From: Moniliella sp. 'wahieum'
Taxonomy: Eukaryota > Basidiomycota > Moniliellomycetes > Moniliellales > Moniliellaceae
NCBI GenBank assembly: GCA_003971905.1
Contig: RSEE01000011.1
Span: forward strand, 868,001-932,000
Direction of reading: 5' to 3'
DNA length: 64,000 bases
A model generated the notes under the pieces. The model worked only from the letters and a program-made list of their open reading frames with translations. It did not search any database and was not told the DNA's origin. Made by a program: the position numbers and the translations under genes. Shown here in pieces: positions 44,335-55,431 of the stretch. The first letter of the stretch is position 1. Each line of letters opens with the position of its first letter.

Positions 44335-44720
44335 TAGTGCTTCATGCACTCCTTATTTCTCTGCACCACACCACTGTGGCACTCACATGAACATCTCACA
44401 CAAACACACGGACGGAGACGGAGAGATGTTTATAGAAAGGATTCGCAAAAATCAACACACTGGCAAGGAGTGTGGCCTATACAGACCTGCATTCTATGAG
44501 CCAAAAAGTCGAAGCTATTAACATGCATCAAATAAGTTAGAAAGGGAAGGATGAGCCTTATGCCGCTATGGGCGAGACGAGTCTTGAGCCCAGGATTGAA
44601 GAAAGATACGAAAGGAAGGGAACCATCGATAAGAACCACAGTTTTTTGTTTGCCGTTTTTGTTTCTTCTTTTTTTTTTTTTTTTTTTTCTTTTTTTCTTT
44701 TTGAGCTTCAAGCCGAATCA
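44335..44720. repeat. Dispersed repeat R2, copy B, with long T tract
   Basis: Counterpart of 41446-41900. It ends in TTTTTTGTTTGC followed by a T run of about 20 (44669-44690) and further T-rich sequence. Read on the minus strand, both copies give a Lys-rich run followed by FFNPGL, LAHRM (AHRM in copy A) and DFCE, so a decayed coding origin is possible. It lies downstream of the AT-hook gene stop. Confidence 0.65.
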
Positions 44721-45029
44721 GTCAAACAAACTTGGGTCTCAGTCGCGTATCTCTTCGCCATATTGTAAAAGAGGGCGTGGAGCGATTGCTATCGCACCCA
44801 CGGATGCAGCCGTGCGATCAAGGGGGCATGCCCGCGTCATCCCTCACGAACTCCGTCGGGAAGAGGGCCGGGAGGTCAAACTGATCCCAGGCAAGCTCCA
44901 TCTCTTGCATGGGGTCCGAGAGAGGGGGGGTTCAGTATTACATCCGTGGTGGTGGCCAGGGAGTCAACGTTGAGAAGAGTCTCAGTCGAAGCAACGGTTT
45001 TAAAGTCGAGTGGAGCAGGTTAGAGGCTG

Positions 45030-46244
45030 CTACTGGGCTGGGACCGTCGGTGGCGAAGCGGTGGTGTCAAGGGAACGGAGCAGATGCTCAGTTAGAGCAA
45101 TGACCACAGGGTCGTCGATGAGGGGGATGGAGTCTGCTTCCAGACCTGGGACCGCAGGGGGGGATTCGGACTCGGAGGAGCTCGACTGAAGACGCTTGGG
45201 GGGACGACCACGGGGCCGCTTAGACACAGGCTTGCCAGGGGGGTTGGAAACACTTCCCTGACCCGATGCGGTGGTAGGAGGCGAGGAAGATAAGGAAGAG
45301 TTCGTCTGGAGCTTGCGAGGACGGCCGCGGGGCCGCTTAGGCGCAGGCTTGGCTGCTTTCTGTGCAGTAGCTTTGGGAGGCCGTCCCCGTTTCTTAGGTG
45401 GCGACGGAGGGGTACCCTTTGTCACCGTATTCTGTGGGTTGGCTGGCCCCGCCCTGAGCAGGGGTTGATGTGGGGGAAGAAGAAGGAGGCCTGGAAGAGG
45501 TGTACCCGCATAGTTCTTCGAAACCAGCATTGGGAGAGGTCTTGATGCCTCCGGTGGAGACAGTGCAACTGTAGGCACTTTTCCATTCGTCAACGTAGTC
45601 GCGTACTCCGGAGCCAAAGCAGTACTGCCCATTGGTGAAAGGGAGTCTAAACACGGTCAGAATCCTGTTCGAAAAGAGAAGATAAGAGAGGGAGGGAAAA
45701 CTTACCATTCGCGCCTGTGGTAGGTGCGTCAAACCAGAGCGGAGGAATGGAGGTGAGGTTGGTTGGGGCGATCAATCCGATCTGGGGTGTGAGCGCGGGC
45801 GGGCTGGGTGCCAAAGCCTCGTCCTCACCCCGAGTCGGCAGCGAGGAGACTTCTCCCATGAGCGACGTGACATAGCGGTGCAGCTCCCTCTGTTCGTTCG
45901 ACGTGATGGGCCACAGATCGTCCAAAATCAAGCAGAGTGTATGACTGCCCTGGACATCGTCTGACGGGAGAGAAACGGGTCCACAAGGACAGAGTTGGCC
46001 ACCACGGAAGCCAATCGCCAATTGCCAACGACGAGTGCGTTGGTGTTTGCCTGAGGGGGGGCATTTGGACGAGGCGCGCGAGGCGGGAGAGGGACTCAAC
46101 GGGCAGGGACTGCTCGTAGGGATGAGCAAGGTGGAGATGGGCGGGAATGCTGCTTGCGGTCAGCCGTGCCCCATGGGCGATGGGACCCGTGGGAGCGTGG
46201 GAGAATGTCAAGGGCAGAGTGTTGAGCGCGTGTTCGTAGGACAT
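45030..46244 (-). CDS. AT-hook protein with three hooks
   Basis: ATG 46244 starts MSYEHALNTLPLTFSHAPTG. Exon 1 (46244-45706) contains ALVVGNWRLASVVANSVLVD and HTLCLILDDLWPITSNEQ in different frames, so one or two bases are probably missing. A 59-nt intron (45647-45705, GTAAGT...TTTAG) leads to exon 2 (45646-45030), which is uninterrupted. Exon 2 carries three AT-hooks: KKRGRPPKA, KRPRGRPRKL and KRPRGRPPKR. These bind the minor groove of AT-rich DNA. A Ser/Glu-rich segment and a final helix (IALTEHLLRSLD) follow. This suggests a nuclear, chromatin-associated protein. I do not recognise the N-terminal domain. The gene stands isolated between gene-poor tracts. Confidence 0.68.
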
Positions 46245-46823
46245 AGTGGCGAGCGAGAGGAGCTCAGGGTGGTGGGTGTGAGGAAGGGAGTGCGGGAGGC
46301 ACGGTCGACCGAGAGGGGCTGGGTATTTATTGGAACATCAGTCTCGCAGGTGAAACAGAGGGGGTGCGACGGTGTGGGCATGGCTGTGGCCTGTTGCTGT
46401 TGTTGCTAGTAGGCTTGCGGTGATTCTGCTCCATGTGGCCAGGCGGCTGCTCGAGGTGGGAGGACGAGGGCGAGAGGGAGAGCGGCTGGTGGTGAGCAAA
46501 TCAGCCGGGCCGGCCAGACGCACTCTCGATCCAAGCCATAAGTATCGTATAAGCGAGCTTTGCTGCAGGCTGAAGCTTGAAGCCTGGCCGCCCACTGCTG
46601 CTGGCTAATTATATAATAAGCTTGGGCAACCCTTCCTCCGACCAATCGATCAGCGATCATTAACATTAATCATTAATCACCCACTCATCGATTCGTACTT
46701 CGTGTACGGTCGCCGGTCACGCCCGGTCACGCATCATGCACTGGTGATTGCCATGAGCGATTGGCGGCTCCTTAGCCCTTATGCGACTACTCGCGCCAAA
46801 CGAGCGGATCGTCTTCATGTGGT

Positions 46824-46849
46824 GTCACATGTCACATGTCACATGTCAC
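46824..46849. repeat. TCACATG heptad array
   Basis: GTCACAT three times and GTCACT; every junction makes the palindrome ACATGT. A looser relative is at 43139-43170. Confidence 0.8.
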
Positions 46850-47534
46850 TGCAGGCCACTTCTCCCTTCGACCTCCGCGCACTGCACCACTGAAAGCAGC
46901 GGCGGCGATGAACAGATGGGGTCTCAGATGAGATCTCAGCTTCTCAGCTCTCAGCCGCTTTTGCGGGGTGGGCAGTGTCGCGTGGTGCTGCCTCGCATAG
47001 AAGTAACTAGTTTACTACCTAGTAACCCCCACCCAGGGCGGTTGGAGTGTGGTGGCATGTGGCACCACTTGGTGTGATGGCTGGATCGGCCATGTCGCTG
47101 GCAAGCGGAACTGGCTATAGAGTTCCGCGACTCGCCCGCTCCGGATTGGTTACCGTCGCGCCCTCGTTCCCCCCTTCCTCTTCTCCCTGTTGCATTGAAG
47201 GTTATTAGACTAGCGTCAGGAGCTTACAAGAAGCTATCTCTGACTGTTCCCACCCTGCACAGTGCAATCGTCCTTAGCTTGATAGCGTATCTACTTCTCA
47301 GTTAACGGACAACCGCGGTTCTGGGTTCTCACCAGTGGTGCGACCGATTCATCGCGCTCACCCATTCATCGCCCGGTCTAGTGCTTCGCTCTAGCCCCCA
47401 CTCTTTCAGGGCGGCGTGTTGGGAAAAGTTGCGAATACGAGGGCCTGTGCGCACTGGCGCCGTGCCTGTGCTGCCAGCGCCCTATTTGCCCTGTGGGCGT
47501 GGAGATGGCCAAAAAACGCGGGGGCTGTCGTCGG

Positions 47535-47561
47535 CGATGATCGATGATCGATGATCGATGA
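47535..47561. repeat. CGATGAT heptad array
   Basis: CGATGAT three times and CGATGAC; junctions form ATCGAT. On the minus strand it reads ATCGATC, matching the other arrays. Confidence 0.8.
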
Positions 47562-48367
47562 CAGCTAAGCTTAGCGCTAAGCCTGAGGGCTTAGGTTAAG
47601 CGCTAATAGCGCATGTCCCCAATAGTAACATGCACGTCACCTCCGACCGAAAAGTGTTCCTGTGATGTTTTCACAGACATGTGGCGTTCCAAATTCCTTG
47701 ATAAGTTGGAAGCTTAAAGAAGAATATTATATAGTGACTTCGTTTCGCCAAACCACCTTATCCGGATCACCACCAACCACCATTTCCATTTGCTGCTCTC
47801 TGATCTTGTCTCGGAGCGTTATTAGGTCGAGATTGCATCCATGTAGAGCGTAGCAGATCCTGAGAGCTGTTTGATATACGCTCTGGGGGAGAATAAGGAA
47901 AACGACGAGCAACACAGTTATTTTGTTTTGGCAATCGCAATTTTGAGATTAAAGAACAAGCAGTGTTTGCAGAACAGGAGAGTGGACCCAGAGTGTTAGA
48001 GGGTGCTGCTAGGGTTCTCCTGCGCGGCCCTCAATGGATCGGTGACGCTCGCCTAGCCGAGCGGAAGCGTTCCGCTCGCAGGCCGCGCACGCCCTGCTCA
48101 CTCCATCTCCCTTCTCTCTCTCCTTTCTCCGTCCCTTCAGACGTTGCTTGAAGACTTGTGGCTCACCACTTTGCCTTCACGCCTTGTCTGAAGGCTGCTT
48201 TGCAGCTGATCCATAGGATCGCGAGTGCTCCCAAGTTGCACTCTAACACAGAGGAGTCAGCGCTCAGCATTAATCCCTCCGCTCCGATCACAAGGAGAGT
48301 AAAACGAGGGTAGTCACGAGTGTCACAGTCGGGGCTAAGGCGAGGGAGACCAGATTCGGACTAGGCC

Positions 48368-48625
48368 AAAAAAGGGGTGCAGCAATCGTTCGTGGGGAAG
48401 AAGCAAGAACAGAGGACATGGTGCGAAGCGGAAGAAACAGGGAAGGAGCGAGACGCTCGAGACGAAGAAATTGGAAATGGGAGCGAGATCAGCCAAACTA
48501 TGACAACGAGTAACGAGTCGAGGAAATGGAGAGGGCGCCTCGGACAACGGCTTTCAATCTCCCAGCGCAAATACCCTTATCGTTCAAGTCCACGGCCAAA
48601 TTACATGATTCTGAATGCTGTTTGA
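48368..48625 (+). pseudogene. Fragment related to the 55432-56082 gene
   Basis: The frame from 48377 includes GKKQEQRTWCEAEETGKERD, ARDEEIGNG and SEISQTM. The C-terminus of the gene at 55432-56082 has GKQKGRGHGEKEKETGNERD, ARNMKKLEMG and ARSQPKAM at matching spacing, and the DNA aligns as well (AGACGCTCGA, GAAATTGGAAATGGG). Only this end is present, without the upstream exon, so it is probably a truncated copy. Confidence 0.5.
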
Positions 48626-49106
48626 TCCTCCAAAGAGTTTAACGTTGATGGCGTTGATGATCTACGGGCTGGCTGTCGTGATGCGCGTTTGTAGAGTTGC
48701 AAGGTCTTCTTCAACAGTTAGCATTTTCCCAGTCTCCTATTCAGTCGTACGCGTTATGGCGCTCTGACATTTTCTCGGTTCGACTTTTTTCGTCCCGCCA
48801 TCCTAAAGGCGCTTTGCTGCTTGCTGTCCTTGGAGGTGTTCTTGGTTGGCGTTTAGACCATCATCGCTACCACCGCTAGTGCGATTGCATCTTCAAGCTT
48901 CACCCTCAATAAACAACGGCCATCGTAGCTCCACAGGTCTCGGCGGTAAATTACACCGACCATGGTTTAATTTCAACATTCAACTTTGTTCAAACGTTCA
49001 ATGTCCAATGCTCAATGTACAGGCGGAACTGACATTTCCGCTCCATTGGCGGAATTGGATTGCAGCGAGCTGGACGGAATGAATTTTGTTCTCCACTTGC
49101 TCGGGC

Positions 49107-49114
49107 TATATAAA
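49107..49114 (+). promoter_or_regulatory. TATA-box-like TATATAAA without a clear gene
   Basis: A strong TATATAAAGG sits within a lower-GC stretch. Downstream frames are short (longest 62 residues, none with a domain). It could drive an unrecognised short or non-coding RNA, or be chance. Confidence 0.25.
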
Positions 49115-51497
49115 GGCCAGCGCAGCCGCGCACGTTTTGCTTTCTTCTTCATTGTTTAACAAAGTAAAAAAGGTCCTGCGTACTTTGTATTGCCTTGACC
49201 TTTCTGTGGTCGCTGGCGTACATGCGGGACCGAGAAGGACGCAGTCCACTCTTTGGCAAGCCTGCTCGTGCTGAAAAGCGCCCTTGCTAGCTGAACTTGT
49301 CACCTGGTGGTCCAACATGCTTTTGGCATGTCTCGACGTGTCGCCGATTCTGGAATCCATTTCGTTTCCTTCCTGTGCATGTTTCCTCATTGGTAGTCGT
49401 GAGTGCGCCGAGCAATGGCGCAGCGAGTGCCTGCCATTCATCGCGACCAACCACAACGAAGACGCCTGCGAGGCACGCTAGTGATGCTAGTGACGCTTGC
49501 AAAGGATCGACTGACAACCGGCTCGACCAAACTATACACAAGGTAACAAGGAGCCAAGCCAGAGGCAAAACGGAATCCAAGAAGAAAATGCATTAAACAA
49601 AATGTACCAAGGGGTTGGCCTAGGCACCCAGACCCATTGAGCAGACGCGTGCAAAAAAGCCCCGTCCATGGACCAGGGCGCCATGCCCCAAAGGACATTG
49701 CCAACCCGCAAGGACGATATCTGGTTGAGTATGACACAAGTGCTGACCGTCTTTGAGCGGCCGCCCGCATCGAAGTGAGGCAGCCGCCGTCCTTTCTACC
49801 CTGCCTGTCCTTGCCCTAGAAGGGCAGAGGATAAGCGAGGAGGACCGGCACAGTGCTCTTAAGGCTCAACGGGATGGGTGAAGCTAACGATGCTGCAGAC
49901 AAAAAGAGCCGAGGGCGAGTAGAAATGCAATTTCTGCTGTTGACATTCGAACGAAGAGAGAGAAGGTCAGCTAACTCATTCGTCTCAAGAAAGGTGCACA
50001 GGCACTCGTGACGGCTCAGAAGGCAAAGTGACGGCATCAATGACTGCCCCCACGAGGAAGAGCAGACCTTGAATCAACGGAGGTGCCAGTTAATGGGGCG
50101 CTAGATGCGATGAACGCAATCTGTCCTGCGCCTATCATCACAGCCGGAACAAACGGGAGAGGCGACTCAGTACTCACCCAAGTTGGTCGGTAGGGGAGCA
50201 AGCCAGAGAGCTGACTTGGGCCCCCTGATATTCTTCGCGGCAGGCGCGACCTCCTTCTGCAACTTTGAACCACAGTTACGGACCCTGCTGCGGCACAACC
50301 CCAGCGACCCGGAGGTAGGGTTAACCCTATGGCCTGCTTCCCCCGGATTTACAATGCAGGTCCTCAAGCCTCAGTGCCTGATGTCACAGGCCTAGCTAGC
50401 GATGCTGGCGATGAGGGATGGAGATGGCATTCAAGAGCTAAGGAGACTAGAGCTATGGGCCTTTAGGCTCCTGGCTGGAGGCCAATGGAGGCTCGTGGAA
50501 GGTCCGAAACTCACTGCCCCGGTGCACTGTGTGCATCGGGCCACGTGTCACTGAAGGCCGATGGGCTCTAGACTCCACTGGTGGTCAACACCTGAGCCTG
50601 CATGATTAGATACCGTTGAGACCAAGCCTGAGCTGCGGACTGCCCACTGTTACCGTCTCAAGCACCACGGTGCCCAACAGACCCAGCCTTGTAGGCTCCA
50701 AGGTGCGCCAGGTTATGCCTGCATTGGTGTTTGCCATCTGCTGAGAGATAAAGCAGGTTGAGCTAGAGACCAACATGTGAAAAAAGGCAATGCATCCGTG
50801 GTTAGATCAATTAGATCGGTAGACCCCACCAGCCGCGCTAGCAAGAAACTCTATTCCCCCCTAGCTGGCGAGGGCCGTCTCGAGCCCACGAGCCAGACGG
50901 GCAACTGATGGAGGTCTCCCACAGCCCTTTCCTCATGCCCTCCCTCATCGCCTCGCCTTTGTTCTGATTGCGTCGCCAGGCTCACAATTTATGAGAGGTT
51001 TCGCCAGCTTGCCAACTATGTTTGTTCTCGCTTCTCTCTCGATCCGTTTTGATCATCACAACGAAGAAGTGAGGCAGCAAATTTGGCATGCGGCGTAAGA
51101 TGGCAGATAAAATTAACGTAATTGACCATCGAACGAGATCATGCAGACTCATGCACATGCATCAAGACAGGGCCACAACGGGCCGTCAATATGGTGGTAG
51201 GTCGAAGAACAGGAAAAGATCTCACGTTTTAACAAGCTGATCAATGGGCATGATGAATGAGAGGAGGGGCTATCGCCAAGGCACTGCCAAGGACCACACA
51301 CCAATGTAGTACCGCGTGACACGTGAGAGCAGATTCTTTTAAAGGACAAGGGAGAAGAGATAGGGCATTGCTGGAAGGCGTCGATGCCCAATCTTGCGGG
51401 TATGGGCTTGCGAAAGGAAACAAGGGGGGGGGGGGGTGATAAACGGGGGGCCCAGAGGGGGCTCCAAAGGAGGCTAAAAGCAAAACCGACAACAAGC

Positions 51498-53627
51498 TTA
51501 TGCCAACTTGCGCTCCAGCGCTGCCAACTGCGAAGGTTGCGGGTGCGCCGAGGCCATAACGTCGTGTCCGCGCAACTTGCGTTCCGAGTCAAAGAAGTTG
51601 GCCAGCTCGTGTTCGAGGAAGTCACGCTGCTCGGCGGTGAGGTGGTCCGCATCGCCGTCCTCAACACCGTTGAGCGCCTTCATCGACTCGTACGCCTGTC
51701 GCAGCTCGTCAATCTTCGCCCGGCGGTCGAGCTCGGGGTCGTAGGCGCGGTGGCGGTGCAGCACCACACGCTCAAACAGCGACAGGTGGCGCGGGTGCAC
51801 CGCCACACCGTGGTAGTCCTCCGCACGGCCGTCACGGACGTAGATCCAGTAGCGCTCCAACTCGCGCAGGTCCAGACCCGACGTGTCGGGAACAAACACA
51901 AGAGTAACAAGGCACCCAGCCAAGGCGAACCAAGTCACAATCCAGAACTTGGTCCGGGCCGCAACGTAGTTGTACACAATCGTCGGCACCAACGCACCGA
52001 GCTTGCCGCACGCAGCCGACACACCGTGCGCCGTCGCACGAATCGACGCGGGGTAGCACTCGGCAGCAAGAAGGAAGGTGGTGGTGTTGGGGCCAAACTG
52101 GTTGAAAAACCGATCAGGAAGTAGATCGCCTCGAAACCCTTGACGCCCGGGCCGGGGACGGTCAGCGGCTTGTAGGCGGCGGCCGCAATAAGGAGAAGAA
52201 CGAAGAGCATAAAGAAGCCGTTGAATTGCATCCACTTGCGGCCGTAGTTCTTGTGGTCAATCAGGAGAGCGCCCATGTAGTAGCCGCACAAACTGACACC
52301 CACGTTGATCAGGTTGTACAGCCAGGTGACCCGCACGGACGAAGTACCGGTAATGATCTGGATAAACAAGCCGCTGAACACTTTGTTCCCGTAGAAAGCA
52401 AAGTCGTTGGCAAACCAGCCAAAGGTGGTGCCGATCAGGCGGCCATAATAATGGGTGAGGGCATGCTTGAGCGAGACAATATCGTAACCCGAGGTGTGGG
52501 TGCGCTTCTTGGCCGCACGCACAGCATCGTCCGTGTTGCGAATGCGGTAGTAACGCAGGTAAGCAAGGTAGAGGGTGAAGGCGGCGATGATACCAAAGGA
52601 AACACGGAAGGTCCACTGGGTCGATTTGGCATTGTAGCCCTTGTCACCCAAGTTGTTGTGGAAAATGAGGATGAGGATGATGAGCACAAGTTGGTTGATA
52701 ACCTGGCCCCATCCCTGCATAAGGAAGGAAAGAGCAACGCGACGGCCACGGTGAAGACGGTCGCGTTCGCCAGCGCCATGTCCAGAAGCCTGTTCCATCG
52801 AGGTGGTGCCCACCACGGGGTACTCGCCACCAACACCAAAGCCGTACACAAATTGAGACCAGGCGTAGCAGATGACCCAACCGTTGAGCGACGTGCCCCA
52901 CATGGCGGTAAGCATAACCGATCCAAGCGTCATAATCAGAGCATCTTGCACCATACCAAACTAGTCACCCGCGTCACATGTCAGTACAGGCAACCGGCCC
53001 AGCAAAGCCGGGAATGGGAGAGAAAAAAAATAACGTACCCGACGGCCAATCCAATCCGCTTCGATACCGACGCAGATCTGGCCACAGATAATGCCGACAA
53101 TCTGGAGGTAGTCGGTCGAGTGGACCCAGGTAGCGTTGCACACCTTGTACGTCTTCCAGCACTGCGGCCACACCTCCTTGAAGATGGGGTTGAGGTTACC
53201 GACGGAGAAGAGGGTGTAGCCCTCGACAAACAGACCGAGACCAGTGATGGCGTAGTTGTTCCAGTAAGCACGCAGGGGCGAAAGGGGGTCCTCCTTGAAC
53301 ATGGACCAGACCACGCCAAGCTCGCGCTTGGCCTCGGCGTTGCTCTGGGCGTTGATCCAGCGGGTGCGCTGGCTGGCGGGCAGGTCGGCCCAGTACTCCT
53401 TGCTGTCGGTGTACGAGTCGGTGGGGAAGAGGATGGCGTCGAGGCGCGCCGCAGCCTCGTCGGAGAGGACGGTGTGGTCGTAGTCCGAGTCGTGGCTAGC
53501 CTCCAGACCGGTGCCCACAGAGGACTCGGTCTGCTTGGCCTGCTGCATGTGGACTAGCGCGGGGAGAGAGGTGAGCGGGGCAGAACAAGGCGGCACAAGG
53601 AAGAGCAGACATACTTTCGTCAGACAT
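51498..53627 (-). CDS. Inorganic phosphate:H+ symporter (PHS family, Pho84-like)
   Basis: Exon 1 is only 13 nt (53615-53627, Met-Ser-Asp-Glu plus one base). Intron 53554-53614 (61 nt, GTATGT...CTAG), exon 2 53553-53039, intron 52961-53038 (78 nt, GTACGT), exon 3 52960-51498. Exon lengths sum to 1991, one base short of a full frame; the missing base is a T in the T5 run at 52105-52109 (LIGF|FNQFGPNTT). Corrected length is 663 residues. Family signatures: GRRFGMVQDALIM, YGFGVGGEYPVVGTTS, RGRRVALSFLMQGWGQ, FGPNTTTFLLAAECYP and ATAHGVSAACGKLGAL. This is a 12-helix MFS carrier of the plasma membrane. In fungi it is normally induced by low phosphate, but I saw no clear Pho4 site here. Homology to related glycerophosphoinositol carriers is also possible. 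Confidence 0.92.
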
Positions 53628-55431
53628 GGCCGACGCAGGGCGTGGTGGTGAGGACAAGAGCAAGGGCAGGCAACGGAGCAGCACGCTTAAAAGGCAGATG
53701 CGACGGACGCGTGGGCAGGCGACAGGAGGGGCGGCTGTGGCAGGTACACAACCAGGTCGTGTGCGGGCAGGACAGGAGTGTCAGGCCGGGCGGCGCAAGA
53801 GGCGGGGTTGCGTTTTGCTCTGCTTCCCGGTGAGGCGAACGTGCGCTGCCGGGGATGCACGGGGAGGGCGCAGTATGCCTGCCGGGCATGTCCAGTATGT
53901 TCACCACACCACACCGCGTGCTGGCTGGCCAGCAGACCAGCAAATCAGATCACCCATCCTCCCCCCGGCATCTCCGCGCAGCCCACCGCTCACCCGTCGT
54001 CCAAGCGCAACATGTGATCGGTGGTGGGTGATGCATGGGGCGGCCTGGGGAACGTGCGCATTCGACGCCCGCCGCTACACTCGTCTGCTGCGGCGTGGTG
54101 GCCCAGCTGTCTGGGGCTGGTTGATGCGCTGCTAGATGCCGTCCGCATGAAATTGGAGCGCCCCCGTCTTGGCTCTTGGCTCGGGCTCTTGCGTGCGCCT
54201 CCCAGCAGGGGGGCGGTGTGGGGGTAGACTGGGCGCTCCTCGCTGTGTCTCAGGCCGCGTGCTTAGTTCGGCATGCGGCACGAGGAGTGAGTGTCGGAAT
54301 CTAGGTCCCACAGGGTCTCACGCTGGGCCAGATGCCTGCCTCTTCCAGTTTCCATCACCACCATCACACATTTCTGCTCCGGCGGCCTGCCAGCAGCCCC
54401 CCCAAAGATATAGGAGCGCAGCGGCCGTCGAGGCTATGATCGATGAAGAGCGCGAGCGCAGACTTGCTCAGGCCAAACTCTGTGGCCAAGGGACCGTTCC
54501 TGCTGCCCAGCCTGCCCCTGCCCCTGCCTTTTTTTGCCCTGATCCGCGCCATTCGAACACCGACGGCTGGTGTAAAACGTGGCTGTAGCCCGTCTTTCCG
54601 CCCCTGTCTTGTCCGGACCTATAGCATGCCCTAGCATGCCCTAGCTTGCTGGCGCTTACAACCGGAGGTCTAGCCGCCCACAACCGGATGCAGCCACCCT
54701 CTCACAGGGAGCAGTGAGTGAGAATCCGGAGTACGAAGAGTATTCTGAGAGTATACGAGTACCGAGTACTCCGACCGAGTGGCGAAACCCGCGTGACCGG
54801 GAGAGCAACGCGCAAGGCGTTAGGGGTTGCTAAACGGTAACGATCACCCACCATCCCGCCACGTGCCCCTTCAGTTTCCGCAGCGCTTCTTTCTCGGCGC
54901 CGTTTCCTCTACTATAGCTTTCAGGAAAAAAACGGCAATGGTGACCAGTACAAGCGCTAAGCACCACATACGCCAGCAAAGGATGTCGATGCTTCTCCGT
55001 CGCATTGCGCAGCACGCCTGTGCCTGGATACGTAGACGGCAGAGTGGGTACGGCCCCTCTTCTCGGCTCAATATGCTCAATGGACGGCAAAATACAATGC
55101 AGGTACTCGTGTTACGTTCGCGCAAGAAGATGCCTGCTGAGGCTCAGAGGGCTGGAGTAACTCAGACCCTCAAGCCTCAGGGCCTCAGGCCTCAGGCCCC
55201 TCAGGCACTCAGAGTATTACATGTCATTACAGGGTTCGAAAAAAGAGAGAGTTCGCTTGGTTTTCTGTGTGTCCAAAAGATAAACTTCTGCGGCGAAAGG
55301 ATTGGGGCAAACAAGTATGGAGTATCTTGCACCCGCACCCCGGCCAAGTTTGGTGCGTTGCATGAGGCAGTGCGGGAGCCCATTTTCAGCTCATACGCTC
55401 CATCCCCGACACCCACGTCCGCAACGAACCT
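53628..55431. other. Intergenic 1.8 kb
   Basis: No gene supported. Contains GAGTAC words near 54730-54775 and a TCAGG-heptad cluster at 55162-55216. The open frame 53626-54135 on the plus strand is GC-driven and reads from the transporter start region. Confidence 0.45.
55162..55216. repeat. TCA-heptad cluster (TCAGGCC units)
   Basis: TCAGACCC, TCAAGCC, TCAGGGCC, TCAGGCC, TCAGGCCCC, TCAGGCAC and TCAGAG follow each other at 6-9 nt spacing; two units form AGGCCTC. Confidence 0.8.

Larger units (their letters stand above)
42912..45029. other. Gene-poor 2.1 kb with heptads and repeat R2 copy B
   Basis: Includes a CATGTG-rich tract (43139-43170), a long TCA-heptad run at 43359-43408 and a lower-GC island about 43560-44760 without a recognised gene. 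Short minus-strand frames at 43571-43786 and 44125-44349 have no domain. Confidence 0.5.
46245..51497. other. Gene desert of 5.2 kb
   Basis: No intact gene recognised. Contents: TCACATG heptads 46824-46849, TCAG words 46921-46966, ATCGATG heptads 47535-47561, a minus-strand frame 47727-47915 (LHGCNLDLITLRDKIREQQM) that may be a gene remnant, a paralogue fragment near 48368-48625, TCAA words 48893-49020, and a TATATAAA box at 49107. From 49.5 to 51.4 kb I see no structure beyond a G-rich run near 51424. GC is lower in 47.6-49.2 kb. Confidence 0.5.

Noticed and set aside
48040-48085. tRNA-like hairpin around GCCTAGCCGAGCGGAAGCG
   Set aside because: No complete cloverleaf, T-loop GTTCRA or 7-bp acceptor stem could be drawn around it.
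50183-50395. 70-residue plus-strand ORF
   Set aside because: No conserved feature and several overlapping frames of similar length on both strands.
52226-53557. 443-residue plus-strand ORF
   Set aside because: Antisense shadow of the phosphate transporter; its composition mirrors the membrane-protein codons and no domain is present.
53626-54135. 169-residue plus-strand ORF divergent from the phosphate transporter
   Set aside because: It overlaps the transporter start codon and is Arg/Gly-rich without a domain; reads as a GC artefact.
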